Of a DNA stretch of 42,558 nt, positions 8,670-17,931 are shown piece after piece. Position numbers and translations under genes: made by a program. The stretch lies in contig JAUNKR010000015.1 in assembly GCA_030532705.1 (NCBI GenBank), positions 1 through 42,558 of the forward strand. Reading direction: 5' to 3'. A model generated the notes under the pieces. That model ran no database searches and was not told where the DNA came from. It saw nothing but the letters and a program-made list of their open reading frames with translations. Source of the stretch: Peptostreptococcaceae bacterium. Lineage in GTDB: Bacteria; Bacillota; Clostridia; Peptostreptococcales; Filifactoraceae. Every line of letters begins with the position of its first letter. Position 1 is the stretch's first letter.

Positions 8670-8918
8670 ATGGGCGTTATATCATGGATATTCCTGGGAG
8701 GGATCTCAGGATGGCTTGCAAATAAATTTTTTGGCGGTGAAAAGCTGGGAGCTTTTGGAAATATCGTGGTCGGGATGATCGGTGCGATGCTTGGCGGTGT
8801 GATCTTTAATCTTATCGGCGGCTCCGGTGTCACGGGGCTTAACCTTTACAGCATCTTTGTCTCCGTTGTCGGATCATGGATATTGCTCTATCTGATCCAT
8901 ACGCTGAAGAAAAATTAA
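8670..8918 (+). CDS. GlsB/YeaQ/YmgE family stress-response membrane protein
   Basis: An 82-aa, very hydrophobic, glycine-rich protein with three predicted membrane spans. The pattern GGISGWLANKFFGG near the N-terminus followed by NIVVGMIGAMLGG matches the small transglycosylase-associated (GlsB/YeaQ/YmgE) family, which is induced by stress in several bacteria and whose biochemical role is unclear. Ribosome site AGGAG, ATG 8670. Likely co-transcribed with the gene before it. Confidence 0.85.
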   Translation: MGVISWIFLGGISGWLANKFFGGEKLGAFGNIVVGMIGAMLGGVIFNLIGGSGVTGLNLYSIFVSVVGSWILLYLIHTLKKN

Positions 8919-9043
8919 AGCATCGGGGCTCACTTTGGGCGTTCGACGGATCGGGATGGATCAAGGGAAGAGGATCCGGATATCGAATGCGTGGAGACAA
9001 CAGACAGTGATCTGAAAAATTTTTATAAGGTTTAAGGAGAATG

Positions 9044-9694
9044 ATGAAAAAAATATTGGTACTCAATGCAAGTCAGAGCAAGCGTGCGCTAGTACGTCGT
9101 TTGGTCGATGGTTTGGTTGAACATATTAAGGGAAAAGCATCGACAGCAGTGACTAGTTTTGGGGATGTTACGGATGCAATATGGAATTATGAAGATGCCG
9201 GAGATGTAGAGTACAGCATCTTGTATTTCGATCTCAAGAAACTTACCTACAAAGGTTGCATCGACTGTAACTATTGTACGAAACATCGAGGCTGTATGCT
9301 GCGTGATGATATCAAATATATGTATCGCTACTTTGATGAGGCGGATTTTGTGATCTTGGGGACACCGATCTATTTCGGAGGAACTCCATCGAAACTCAAA
9401 GCGCTGATCGATCGAACGCAGGCGATCTATCACAGCAAATATACATTGAAGGATTCGCTGATCGATCGGGAGAAGAAACGCTTTGCGATGAATATCTTAG
9501 CCGGTGGCGAGCCGCCGACGGAGCATCAGTTCACCGGGATGAAGAATGAGATCGAGTATTTTTACCGCGCGATCAATACGACATCGCTTTCTTATACCGA
9601 GATCTCAAACAGCGATGTCTATGATCCGAATGAGGACGAGGATTTCAAAAAAGAGCTGTTTTGCAAATTGGATGAGTTGCTTGAAATGAAATAA
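9044..9694 (+). CDS. Flavodoxin-fold NAD(P)H-dependent oxidoreductase / iron-sulfur flavoprotein-like
   Basis: A cytoplasmic protein of 216 aa with a flavodoxin-like fold: an N-terminal beta strand and FMN-phosphate loop (KKILVLNASQSKR) and the flavin-contact segment LGTPIYFGGTPSKLKALIDR. Four cysteines (C72, C75, C78, C84 in GCIDCNYCTKHRGC) resemble the compact cysteine motif of iron-sulfur flavoproteins and related FMN reductases. Two ATG codons are adjacent (9041 and 9044); the second is better spaced from AAGGAGA. It follows the membrane proteins after a 122-base gap with no clear terminator. The physiological electron acceptor is unknown. Confidence 0.85.
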   Translation: MKKILVLNASQSKRALVRRLVDGLVEHIKGKASTAVTSFGDVTDAIWNYEDAGDVEYSILYFDLKKLTYKGCIDCNYCTKHRGCMLRDDIKYMYRYFDEADFVILGTPIYFGGTPSKLKALIDRTQAIYHSKYTLKDSLIDREKKRFAMNILAGGEPPTEHQFTGMKNEIEYFYRAINTTSLSYTEISNSDVYDPNEDEDFKKELFCKLDELLEMK

Positions 9695-9921
9695 GGATCT
9701 GATGAGATCAAAGGGGCGATCAAGCATCAGAGAATAATACGAGAAAATTTGACCTAAGCTTATGGAAACAAGATCCATGGCCATGGTTTCGACCTGTTTT
9801 ACAAAAGCTGAAAAGCGTGGGGCCGGTTTTCGTATAAGGGGAGATCAAGAGAAGGTGTAGAAATTTTTGCTGTGGAAACGAAGGTGGATGCGGCTTATGT
9901 AGAGTCAGAAAGGAGAATGTT

Positions 9922-10866
9922 ATGCCGGCAGTTGCAGCACATTACCTATTTGGTCAGGAAGTTTACAAGAATTTGATTGAGAAAAATCGTAAGGATATCA
10001 TTGCCTTGATCCGAAAGCATCGATTGGATTATAACATCGGTCTGCAAGGGCCGGATCCGTTGTTTTACTATCAGCCGACGAAATCAAACGAAGTGACGGA
10101 GTATGCTTCCGAAGTACACAAGAGAAGCGGTTTGTCTTTTATGCAGAATGCGATCCGTTCGATCCATGAAATGAAGGATATCAGGATGTTTGCGTATATG
10201 ATAGGTTTTGTATGTCATTACGCTTTGGATTCAGAGGCGCATCCATGGGTCAATTATTACGGCAAAGACAGTATCGGTCATATTCGGATCGAATCGGAGA
10301 TGGATCGATCGATCCTGTTGCGAGAGATCCTGAAACGAGATGCGAAACATCGTGAAGAGAGATATTATAAAAATCAGACGAAAAGTTGGTTTAGAAAAAG
10401 ATCGGATAAAAATGAACTGATACTATATACTCCACAATTTTATTCGGACAAACCTTCCGTGAAGCCGGAGAAAATTCGTCGCTATCGTTTGATTCGCTAT
10501 CGGGAAGGGCTGGAAGGGTCTATTTCAAGACTTTATCCGGAGATCTCCGAGAAGCAGGTCAAAAAAGCACTGGACAGCTTTATCCACTACAATCGCCTGA
10601 TGTATTCGCCGACAGGAGCCAATATTGCGGTATTGAAAAAACTGGAGGCTGTAGTAAGAAAAAAAGGCGTATTCAGCTCTTTGGCGCTGACGCCGAAAAA
10701 ATTCATGGAGCATGTGGATCATGCGCAAGAGATATTGAGGATCTATGATCGTTCCGTAGAGCTTGCAACAAATTTAGTGATCAACTTTTTTGATGCGGTG
10801 CGATATCATATCGCGTTATCTTCACGTTTTGAAGTGCCGCTGGATTGGAGGATGGATGAGCAGTAA
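9922..10866 (+). CDS. Zinc-dependent phospholipase C family protein
   Basis: A 314-aa protein. The N-terminal AAHYLFGQEVY, the LQGPDPLFYY segment and VCHYALDSEAHPW provide the His and Asp ligands expected of the zinc-dependent phospholipase C fold (S1/P1 nuclease-like). Unlike secreted clostridial alpha-toxins it has no signal peptide, so it is probably an intracellular housekeeping member of the family with unknown substrate. ATG 9922 follows AAGGAG at good distance. Its end overlaps the MFS transporter gene by 11 bases, suggesting co-translation. Confidence 0.85.
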   Translation: MPAVAAHYLFGQEVYKNLIEKNRKDIIALIRKHRLDYNIGLQGPDPLFYYQPTKSNEVTEYASEVHKRSGLSFMQNAIRSIHEMKDIRMFAYMIGFVCHYALDSEAHPWVNYYGKDSIGHIRIESEMDRSILLREILKRDAKHREERYYKNQTKSWFRKRSDKNELILYTPQFYSDKPSVKPEKIRRYRLIRYREGLEGSISRLYPEISEKQVKKALDSFIHYNRLMYSPTGANIAVLKKLEAVVRKKGVFSSLALTPKKFMEHVDHAQEILRIYDRSVELATNLVINFFDAVRYHIALSSRFEVPLDWRMDEQ

Positions 10867-12106
10867 TAAGTTGACGAGGATCGAGAAAAGCTGGATCTTG
10901 TATGATGTGGGTAATTCCGCTTTTATATTGATCGTCAGTACGATCATCCCGATTTATTTTAAGAACATTTCGAGTGCGCAAGGTGTAAGCCTGGCGAATT
11001 CGACGGCCTATTGGGGATATGCGGCATCGACGGCAACGGTGATCGTCATGCTATTGGGTCCGACGCTCGGTGCATTGGGCGATCGACGGGATTTTAAGAA
11101 CAAATTGTTCCTGACTTTTGCTTCGATGGGGGCGATCGGTTGTTTCTTGTTCAGTACGACCAATCGTGGATTTTTATTTTTGGGGATGTTCATCGTCGGG
11201 AAAGTAGGTTTTAATATGTCGCTCATCTTCTATGATGCGATGTTGAATGATATCACGACACCGGAAAAGATGGATGAACTTTCGACGAAGGGCTATGCCT
11301 TTGGCTACATCGGCTCTGTCATTCCTTTTGTTGCGGCGCTGATCTTTATTATGAATGCGGAAAAGATCGGGATCACAGCCGCGATGGCGACAAAGATATC
11401 TTTTGTGATGATCGCTGCCTGGTGGGCACTGTTTACGATCCCGCTTACGAGAAGTTATCGCTTGCAGTATGGAGAGAGGATCCACCACGATGATGCGATG
11501 CCTTCGCTCGCGGAGAACCTGCTCAATTGGAAGCGTGGGATCCTTGCGATCAAAGATAACAAGAAAGTGGCTACTTTTCTGATCGCCTTTTTCCTTTATA
11601 TCGACGGAGTCTACACGATCATCGAGATGGCGACTTCCTATGGAAAAGATATGGGGATATCGGACAATAATCTGTTGTTTGCACTTTTGTTGACGCAGAT
11701 CGTCGGTTTTCCTTTTGCGATCCTTTTCGGCAAGATGGCAAAAAAATATTCGGCATCCAAGATCATCAAGGTCTGCATCATGGGCTATATCGGGGTAGGG
11801 CTTTTTGCGCTACAGTTGGACAAAGCATGGGAGTTTTGGATGTTGGCTGTAGTGGTCGCGATGTTCCAAGGCGGGATACAGGCCCTCTCAAGATCTTATT
11901 TTTCTAAGATCGTACCGAAGGAGAGGACTAATGAGTTTTTCAGCTTCTATGATATCTTCGGAAAAGGGGCGGTTTTTACAGGAACGCTTTTAATGAGTAT
12001 CGTTACACAGATCACCGGAAGCTCCAAGTCGGGATTGATCGTGATCACTTTGTTATTGATCACCGGCTATCTGGCGTTTACCAATCATTTGAAAAAATAT
12101 GCATAA
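10856..12106 (+). CDS. MFS transporter, Atg22/vacuole effluxer-like
   Basis: A polytopic membrane protein of 416 aa with about 12 hydrophobic spans. The N-terminal pattern EKSWILYDVGNSAF is characteristic of the Atg22-like branch of the major facilitator superfamily, as is the loop GALGDRRDFKNK after the second span. Eukaryotic Atg22 exports amino acids from the vacuole; bacterial substrates are unknown. ATG 10856 is preceded by GGAGG inside the upstream gene and overlaps its stop by 11 bases. A strong terminator follows at 12118. Confidence 0.88.
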   Translation: MSSNKLTRIEKSWILYDVGNSAFILIVSTIIPIYFKNISSAQGVSLANSTAYWGYAASTATVIVMLLGPTLGALGDRRDFKNKLFLTFASMGAIGCFLFSTTNRGFLFLGMFIVGKVGFNMSLIFYDAMLNDITTPEKMDELSTKGYAFGYIGSVIPFVAALIFIMNAEKIGITAAMATKISFVMIAAWWALFTIPLTRSYRLQYGERIHHDDAMPSLAENLLNWKRGILAIKDNKKVATFLIAFFLYIDGVYTIIEMATSYGKDMGISDNNLLFALLLTQIVGFPFAILFGKMAKKYSASKIIKVCIMGYIGVGLFALQLDKAWEFWMLAVVVAMFQGGIQALSRSYFSKIVPKERTNEFFSFYDIFGKGAVFTGTLLMSIVTQITGSSKSGLIVITLLLITGYLAFTNHLKKYA

Positions 12107-12117
12107 AGGATTTTCAG

Positions 12118-12157
12118 CACCCTTCCATCAGGCTCGTATCTGAGGAAGGGTGTTTTT
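12118..12157 (+). terminator. Intrinsic terminator after the MFS gene
   Basis: Arms CACCCTTCC and GGAAGGGTG (9 bp) extend inwards with TCAG/CTGA across one bulged A, followed by TTTTT. It lies 12 bases after the stop. Confidence 0.88.
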
Positions 12158-12263
12158 GTGTTCTAAAAGGCGTGGATCCTTCCTGAAAAAATTTCTGTAC
12201 CTGCTTTGCTTATTTTATGATGAAAGGCTTAAGGTGATTTTTAGGCAAGAGGCTTTTTGTAAT

Positions 12264-12296
12264 AAAAAACCTCTCTTGTCACAACAAAAGAGGTTT
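12264..12296 (-). terminator. Intrinsic terminator of the minus-strand ABC exporter operon
   Basis: Read on the minus strand, AAACCTCT and a short T-rich arm pair with the complementary ACAAG-AGAGGTTT arm around a small loop, about 13 bp in all, and a run of six T follows. It starts 8 bases after the stop of the minus-strand permease gene. With the preceding plus-strand terminator it insulates the convergent operons. Confidence 0.82.
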
Positions 12297-12303
12297 GGAA
12301 AAA

Positions 12304-14559
12304 TTAAAGCGCTAAGTGGTTCGTGTCGTTATTTATTTCTTCGCCGGCTCTTTGTGCTTTTGATCTTGTGTTGAGCAGAAGAACGCCTGCAATGATAAAG
12401 AGCGCGATAAATCCGAGAATGATATAAGGGTTTGCCTGTGACAGCATCTCGGCTTCAGCCATTTCCGGTGTCATATTGGTGTCGGACATCTTTGTCAACT
12501 GGTTGGCATAGTAGATTGCGATGACCGAAACGGCATTGTTTAGAAAGTGCATCAGAGAAGAGGTGAAGATACTTCCCGATCGATACATACTATAGTTTAG
12601 TGCAAAACCCAAGATCGCTGTGGTGAAAAACTTTATAAGGCTCATATGATAGATCCCGAAAAAGACGGAAACAAAAAACATAGCGATATAGGGGTTGAAT
12701 TTTTTTCTAAACGCCGAGAACACGAAGCCTCGGAAGAGGATCTCTTCACAGATCGCCGGAGCGACCGCTACGACGATGAGCAGTGCAGGGAGCCTTTGTT
12801 CCGCAAACATCTCTTCCATCATCTCGATCCCTTCAAGACTTTCCGGGAAGATCTTTGAAAGCAGGATCGACAGTACGGCGACGGTCATCAGCGTGCCGAT
12901 CCACAGTAGGATCGATCCGATCACATGGCTTATAGAAGGAAGCCTGAGTGAAAATACTTTTTTGAAATCAAATTTCGCATACAGTGCATAGCCGAAAGAC
13001 AGTGCAAGGATGAGAATTTGTATCGAAGTGATCCCCCAGAAACCGAATCTGAGCTGGAAATAGGTCCCGACATAGATCAGTCCCATCAGCCCTACGATAA
13101 GCACAAGGATCGCTTCGCTGATACTTGGCGTACCGCCTTTCTCGATATTGGCACGTGATTCAAAAATTCGGAAGAATCGAGTGTTTTCGCCGAATAGGAT
13201 ATCTTCTCTCTCAAAGACGGCATACATAAGCTGTATGGCTAAAAATCCGTATGCTAGATTGCTGACGAGTACCATCAGGATCAATGTGATATCATACTCA
13301 AAGATCAGGATCGATTTGATCAGCAAAACGACATTGACGACGGGGATCAATGCCGTATCGATGCTCAGGTCGAGATTTGGGATAAATCCGATATAAGAGA
13401 CGAGCATCGTCACGATCATGATCGGGGTCGCATAGATCCCTGCTTCTTTCGGGCTTTGTGCATTTGAATAAAGTGCCAATGAGATCGCGGAGATGAAGAT
13501 CGCAAACAATATAACGCATACCAGCATGATCAACACGGCAGGAAGAAAGCTCGTCAAGTTGATCGAGGGAGCAGCGGTATCTCCGGCGACCGTATTCATC
13601 AGGGAATACATATAGGCGCCCATCACGCCGATCGAAAGAAAGTTTAAAAGCACAGAAACGCTTGCCATCGTTGCGACGGCGGAGAATTTACTGGTGATGA
13701 TCTCTTTTCGGGTCACGGGGAAGGAGAAGGTGGTCTCCAAAGTTCCCCGTTGTTTTTCTCCTGCGGTGGTATCGATCGCGGTATTGGATGCTCCGTTGAC
13801 CAATCCCATGATCATGAGCAAAGGGATGATCCCGCCAAGGATCGTACCGATCGATTGCTCCTGTGTTGCATGGTCGGTTTGGTTGATCTCGATCGGATTC
13901 CACACGGCATCATAATCGATCCCTAATTCTTTAAGTTGTTGGATACGAAGTTCTTCCTGATAATCCTCCAATTTATCAAAGATGAAACCTGCCACAGTCG
14001 ATGAGTTGACATTGGACTGGACGTAGTGGACTTGGTAGGAAGCCTTCGTGATCTCGGAAGAAGGCTTTGTCACTTCGATATAAGCATCGATCACTTTGTT
14101 TTTGAGATCCGCTTCGGGTTCTTCGGATGAAACGATCTCGATCTGAAGCTCGGGATCTTGCTCCGGTGTGGAGCTGTTTATCAAAGGCGAGGAAGCTTGA
14201 GTGTTTTTATCCGCATCATCCTTTTTGTTCGAAGTATCTTTTGGAGTCTGAACGTTTTGATCATCCGCTGTTTTAGGATCCTTTGTTTTCTCGACAGATG
14301 ATTTTTTGTCGCTAAGGATCCGTTCGGCATTGAGAACACGCTGCAATTCTTTCAGTTCTTTTTCCTCGGAAATGATCGCGATCTGATAGGTCTGTTCGTT
14401 CAGTGAAGTTTGGACCGACATGATGACCTGTGAAGCGAGGATGGTGATCAGCGGGTAGAGTATAATAGGAACAAAGACATTCATAAAGACCGTTTTTTTG
14501 TCTCGGAGAATATCCAGCATTTCTCTCTTATATAATGTAAAGATGGCTTTTCGATTCAT
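12304..14559 (-). CDS. NatB-type ABC permease fused to a CPBP intramembrane protease
   Basis: A 751-aa membrane protein. Residues 1-460 form an ABC-2/NatB-like permease: a first span near 25-45, an extracytoplasmic domain of about 190 aa with a Lys/Asp/Ser-rich low-complexity insert (about 83-135), then five to six spans with the conserved GEKQRGTLETTFSFPVTR loop. Residues 480-745 form a CPBP (Abi) domain with its intramembrane protease motifs: E605-E606 with R610 (EEILFRG), H638 (FGIYH) and H671xxxN675 (HFLNN). The fused layout is known in some bacterial Na+ or antibiotic exporter-like systems. The ATPase gene is immediately upstream (TAG directly followed by ATG), with its ribosome site GGAGGA inside that gene. 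Export substrate and protease target are unknown. Confidence 0.9.
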   Translation of the reverse strand: MNRKAIFTLYKREMLDILRDKKTVFMNVFVPIILYPLITILASQVIMSVQTSLNEQTYQIAIISEEKELKELQRVLNAERILSDKKSSVEKTKDPKTADDQNVQTPKDTSNKKDDADKNTQASSPLINSSTPEQDPELQIEIVSSEEPEADLKNKVIDAYIEVTKPSSEITKASYQVHYVQSNVNSSTVAGFIFDKLEDYQEELRIQQLKELGIDYDAVWNPIEINQTDHATQEQSIGTILGGIIPLLMIMGLVNGASNTAIDTTAGEKQRGTLETTFSFPVTRKEIITSKFSAVATMASVSVLLNFLSIGVMGAYMYSLMNTVAGDTAAPSINLTSFLPAVLIMLVCVILFAIFISAISLALYSNAQSPKEAGIYATPIMIVTMLVSYIGFIPNLDLSIDTALIPVVNVVLLIKSILIFEYDITLILMVLVSNLAYGFLAIQLMYAVFEREDILFGENTRFFRIFESRANIEKGGTPSISEAILVLIVGLMGLIYVGTYFQLRFGFWGITSIQILILALSFGYALYAKFDFKKVFSLRLPSISHVIGSILLWIGTLMTVAVLSILLSKIFPESLEGIEMMEEMFAEQRLPALLIVVAVAPAICEEILFRGFVFSAFRKKFNPYIAMFFVSVFFGIYHMSLIKFFTTAILGFALNYSMYRSGSIFTSSLMHFLNNAVSVIAIYYANQLTKMSDTNMTPEMAEAEMLSQANPYIILGFIALFIIAGVLLLNTRSKAQRAGEEINNDTNHLAL

Positions 14560-15366
14560 CTAGTCCTCCTTGTTTTCTGATAATGCGATGAAAGCATCTC
14601 GCAGATTGTTTGTTTCCGATCGCATCTTGATCTCTTCCGGCGTACCTTGGGCGATGATCTCTCCTTTGTGGATCATCAGGATGCGATCGCATAGATATTC
14701 GGCTTCTTCCATATAATGTGTGGAATAAAGGATCGTCTTGCCGCGGTCTCTCTCATTTTTCATAAACTCGATGATGGAGCTGCTGCTGATCACATCGAGT
14801 CCAAGAGTAGGTTCATCCAAGATATAATTGAGAGGATCGTGAAGAAGGCATCTTGCGATATTGGTCCTTTGAGTCTGTCCGGTAGACAGTCGATCGATCT
14901 TGTTGTCCGCAAAAGAGGACATATCCAGAAGGTCAATGATCTTATCGGTGCGTTCTTCGATCTCCTGTTTTGTAAAGCCGTATAGATTGCCGACCATCTG
15001 CATCATTTCGCGAGGGGAGATCAGTTTGAACAATTTGGTATTTGCGGAAAGATAACCGAGATTTTCTCTTGCGGCTTTCGAATTTTCGGTAATGCTGCCA
15101 TCCTTTCTTGTGATCTCCACGGTGCCGGATGTCGGGGTCATGATATTTCCCAGAATTCTCAGAAGAGTTGTCTTACCTGCACCGTTTGGGCCGAGAATTC
15201 CAAGGATCTCCCCATCATTTGCGGTAAGACTGATATTTTTTACGGCAAAGAATTCTTCCTTTGTTTTGCCTCTTTTACGAAAAAAAGAAGAGCGTTCAGA
15301 AGGATCTTGTTTTTTTTCTTGGATCTGTCGCTCAAAAATTTTGTTGATATCTGTACATCGTATCAT
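14560..15366 (-). CDS. NatA-type ABC transporter ATP-binding protein
   Basis: A 268-aa ATPase partner of the fused permease. Walker A GPNGAGKTT (residues 59-67), signature LSTGQTQR, Walker B YILDEPTLGLD and the switch histidine in LYSTHYMEEAEYL place it with NatA/CcmA-like exporters. An insert between the first strand and Walker A (about residues 15-38, rich in Lys/Glu/Arg) lengthens the N-terminus beyond the usual. Ribosome site AGGAACAGGTG on the minus strand, ATG at 15366. The operon promoter would lie in 15367-15440, but none stands out on the minus strand. Confidence 0.93.
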   Translation of the reverse strand: MIRCTDINKIFERQIQEKKQDPSERSSFFRKRGKTKEEFFAVKNISLTANDGEILGILGPNGAGKTTLLRILGNIMTPTSGTVEITRKDGSITENSKAARENLGYLSANTKLFKLISPREMMQMVGNLYGFTKQEIEERTDKIIDLLDMSSFADNKIDRLSTGQTQRTNIARCLLHDPLNYILDEPTLGLDVISSSSIIEFMKNERDRGKTILYSTHYMEEAEYLCDRILMIHKGEIIAQGTPEEIKMRSETNNLRDAFIALSENKED

Positions 15367-15403
15367 AAAACACCTGTTCCTTTTTTGAATGAAATAAATT
15401 TTG

Positions 15404-15433
15404 TTGTTTAGGTATATTAAAAATGGTTATAAT
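15404..15433 (+). promoter_or_regulatory. Candidate promoter in the natA-mnmG gap
   Basis: TTGTTT (15404-15409), an 18-base spacer and a perfect TATAAT (15428-15433). No convincing gene follows closely; about 35 bases downstream come two small hairpins ending in TATTTTT (15509). Confidence 0.35.
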
Positions 15434-15770
15434 AAAAAAAGTGAGCAGATGGCTGTTGGGTTCGGAATAAGGGTCCGAATAAAACAGCGGAATGTTCCAC
15501 TCTATTTTTGGATGGATAATAAAGATCTTAACACATCAAATCGATACCAAACAGATAAATTATACCCTTCTTTATTTCTTGCGAAAACTTTTTGCAAATA
15601 AAATAATTTTATATAAGAATATTTGAGATAAGATAGAGAGGTTGGAAATACGAGGAGATGGAGATCGGGGAAGAAGGATCTCGATCGGGGGGAAAGTTTG
15701 CGTGAAAAATCATCGTCATTGATCCATTAAAAAAAGAAAACAAAAAAGTTACAAAATGTAAAAATTTATA
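15434..15770. other. Intergenic region before mnmG
   Basis: No frame here has a ribosome site with protein-like content. Visible items are hairpins at 15461-15479 (TTCGGA/TCCGAA) and 15487-15503 followed by T residues. GAGATC and GATCTC lie near 15661-15682, and the octamer GATCGGGG occurs at 15663-15670 and 15683-15690. The last 60 bases are a T/A-rich promoter approach. Confidence 0.4.
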
Positions 15771-15798
15771 TTGACGTAAAACAAAAATATGATATACT
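15771..15798 (+). promoter_or_regulatory. Promoter of mnmG
   Basis: TTGACG (15771-15776), a 16-base spacer and TATACT (15793-15798) preceded by TGA, an extended -10 (TGnTATACT). Transcription would begin near 15805. Confidence 0.7.
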
Positions 15799-15887
15799 TA
15801 AGTTGTGAAACAATATCATTACTCGGATGAACAGACAATAGTTTGCGGGTCCGTAGTGTTAAATTAGTTACAGAAAGATTTTATTTA

Positions 15888-17786
15888 ATGTATTTTGATG
15901 CAGGAAATTACGATATTATTGTAGTGGGAGCAGGGCATGCAGGTTGCGAAGCGGCCCTTGCATCCGCAAGGCTGGGTAAAAAGACTCTGCTGATCACTTT
16001 AAGTTTAGATACGATTGCACATATGCCATGCAATCCGGCGATCGGCGGGACGGGTAAAAGTCAGCTCGTTCGAGAGGTGGATGCACTTGGCGGGCAGATG
16101 GGGATAAATATCGACAAAACTTTTATCCAGTCCAGGACGCTCAATGCGTCCAAAGGACCTGCGGTCCAATCGGTAAGGGCGCAAGCAGATAAGAATCTTT
16201 ATCATATAGAAATGAAGCGAACTCTCGAACATCAAAAAAGCTTGGATCTGGTGATGGATGAAGTCACTGAACTGATCCATGAAGATAAGATCGTAAAGGG
16301 AGTGAGGACTCAGCAGTTTTGTGAGTATCGCGCAAAGAAAGTGATCCTTTGTACAGGAGTTTTCTTGGAAGGAAGGATCTATATGGGAGAAGTGAATTTT
16401 CCCTCGGGGCCGCTTGGACAGCCCAATGCGAGGTTTTTGTCCAAGAGTCTGCATGAACTGGAGCTTCCTTTGAGGAAGTTCAAGACGGGGACTCCGGCAA
16501 GGGTCCATGGAGACAGTATCGATTTTTCTAAAATGGAAGTTCAATACGGTGATGAGAAGATCGTTCCTTTTTCATTCTTGACGACTCCATTTGAAAAGAA
16601 AGATCAAGCAGTTTGTTATTTGACAAGAACGACGGATGAGACCCATGAGATCATTCGCCAAAATCTAAATCGTTCAGCCGTCTATGGCGGGATGATCGAT
16701 TCAAGAGGGCCGCGCTACTGTCCATCGATCGAAGACAAAGTGGTGCGTTTCCCGGATAAAGCAACTCATCAGTTTTTTGTGGAACCGGAAGGTCTGGACA
16801 CAAAAGAGTATTATATACAAGGTTTTTCTTCATCGCTGCCTTATGAAGTGCAGCTGCAGATGTATCATACGGTCATCGGCCTGGAAAATGCGCAGTTGAT
16901 GCGTCCGGCTTATGCGATCGAATATGATTGCATCGACCCGATGCATTTGGAATTGAGCTTGGCGGTCACAGGGGTAGGAAATCTATACAGCGCCGGTCAA
17001 TTCAATGGGACCAGCGGATATGAAGAGGCTGCTGCTCAAGGCCTGATCGCTGCGATCAATGCCTGCAGAAGTATCGATGAGAAAGAGCCGATCATTTTGG
17101 ATCGAGCGACCGCATATATCGGCGTTTTGATCGATGATCTGGTGACAAAGGGCACCAATGAACCTTATCGAATGATGACATCCAGAGCGGAATATCGACT
17201 GTTGCTTCGCCAGGACAATGCAGATCTTCGTTTGACGGAGCTGGGAAGAGAGATCGGTCTGGTGGACGATGAACGATATGAAAGGTTCATCGAGAAGAAA
17301 ACTCAGATCGAAGCGGAACTGGAACGACTTCGAAACGAAAAGATCAAGCCGATCGAAGCGGACGAGTTTCTTCTTGAAAACGGCTTCTCGCCTTTGGGTA
17401 GAACGATGAGCTTGTACGACTTTTTGAAAAGACCGGAAGTGGATTATGAAACGCTGAAGCTGCTTGGAAAATATGATCCGACGATCGGACTTCAAGCGCA
17501 AGAGCAGTGCCAAGTTCAGGTCAAGTATGAAGGTTACATTAAAAAACAGGTGCAGCAGGTCGAGGCGTTTAACAAATTGGAAAAACGCAAGATCCCGAAA
17601 GAATTTGATTACGATCAAATATCGGGGCTTCGACTGGAGGCAAAGCAAAAACTCAGCGAGATAAGACCTATCAACATTGGACAGGCCGGCAGGATATCAG
17701 GTGTTTCTCCTGCGGATATTTCGGTCCTACTGGTGTTTTTGCAAGCATATAATAGAGAGAATTCTCCAACGGAAGAAGATTATTAG
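15888..17786 (+). CDS. mnmG: tRNA uridine-5-carboxymethylaminomethyl(34) synthesis enzyme MnmG
   Basis: An FAD-dependent protein that, with the GTPase MnmE, modifies the wobble uridine of several tRNAs. 632 aa from the chosen start, the normal size. The dinucleotide fold [17 protein letters not shown] follows the first beta strand. The family signatures [24 protein letters not shown] and [12 protein letters not shown] are intact, and the C-terminal GidA-associated domain ends in [20 protein letters not shown] 15888 is chosen from family alignment; its ribosome site is weak (AGAAAGA), and an in-frame TTG at 15843 exists. In many Firmicutes the gene sits between mnmE and rsmG near the origin; here it stands alone with its own promoter. 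Confidence 0.96.
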   Translation: MYFDAGNYDIIVVGAGHAGCEAALASARLGKKTLLITLSLDTIAHMPCNPAIGGTGKSQLVREVDALGGQMGINIDKTFIQSRTLNASKGPAVQSVRAQADKNLYHIEMKRTLEHQKSLDLVMDEVTELIHEDKIVKGVRTQQFCEYRAKKVILCTGVFLEGRIYMGEVNFPSGPLGQPNARFLSKSLHELELPLRKFKTGTPARVHGDSIDFSKMEVQYGDEKIVPFSFLTTPFEKKDQAVCYLTRTTDETHEIIRQNLNRSAVYGGMIDSRGPRYCPSIEDKVVRFPDKATHQFFVEPEGLDTKEYYIQGFSSSLPYEVQLQMYHTVIGLENAQLMRPAYAIEYDCIDPMHLELSLAVTGVGNLYSAGQFNGTSGYEEAAAQGLIAAINACRSIDEKEPIILDRATAYIGVLIDDLVTKGTNEPYRMMTSRAEYRLLLRQDNADLRLTELGREIGLVDDERYERFIEKKTQIEAELERLRNEKIKPIEADEFLLENGFSPLGRTMSLYDFLKRPEVDYETLKLLGKYDPTIGLQAQEQCQVQVKYEGYIKKQVQQVEAFNKLEKRKIPKEFDYDQISGLRLEAKQKLSEIRPINIGQAGRISGVSPADISVLLVFLQAYNRENSPTEEDY

Positions 17787-17818
17787 GCGGCAGACAGGAT
17801 GCCGTTATCGACGATATG

Positions 17819-17843
17819 AACAAGCAAGCGAAAGCTTGCTGTT
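17819..17843 (+). other. GNRA-loop hairpin after mnmG
   Basis: GCAAGC and GCTTGC close a GAAA tetraloop, extended by four more pairs across a bulged A. A T7 run comes only 18 bases later (17862-17868), so termination would be imperfect. It may stabilise the mnmG 3' end or allow partial read-through into the flagellar cluster. Confidence 0.45.
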
Positions 17844-17874
17844 CTAAGCGATGTAAGATTATTTTTTTATCCGT

Positions 17875-17916
17875 TTGGAGTTACTAAATTGTTATCTAAT
17901 AAAAATGATGTAATTA
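17875..17916 (+). promoter_or_regulatory. Candidate promoter region of the flagellar cluster
   Basis: Two overlapping sigma-A-like candidates are visible: TTGGAG (17875-17880) with TAATAA (17897-17902), and TTGTTA (17889-17894) with TAATTA (17911-17916), each with a 16-base spacer. Neither is strong, and no sigma-D (TAAA-N15-GCCGATAT) site was seen here. Confidence 0.3.
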
Positions 17917-17931
17917 CAAACGGAGGGTAGC

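Noticed and set aside
9762-9860. A 32-codon plus-strand frame in the gap before the phospholipase gene
   Set aside because: No ribosome site precedes its ATG, its composition is not protein-like, and it contains the palindrome at 9775-9786.
15401-15601. A 66-codon plus-strand frame starting with TTG in the natA-mnmG gap
   Set aside because: The TTG lies inside the proposed -35 region, there is no ribosome site, and the product resembles no family.
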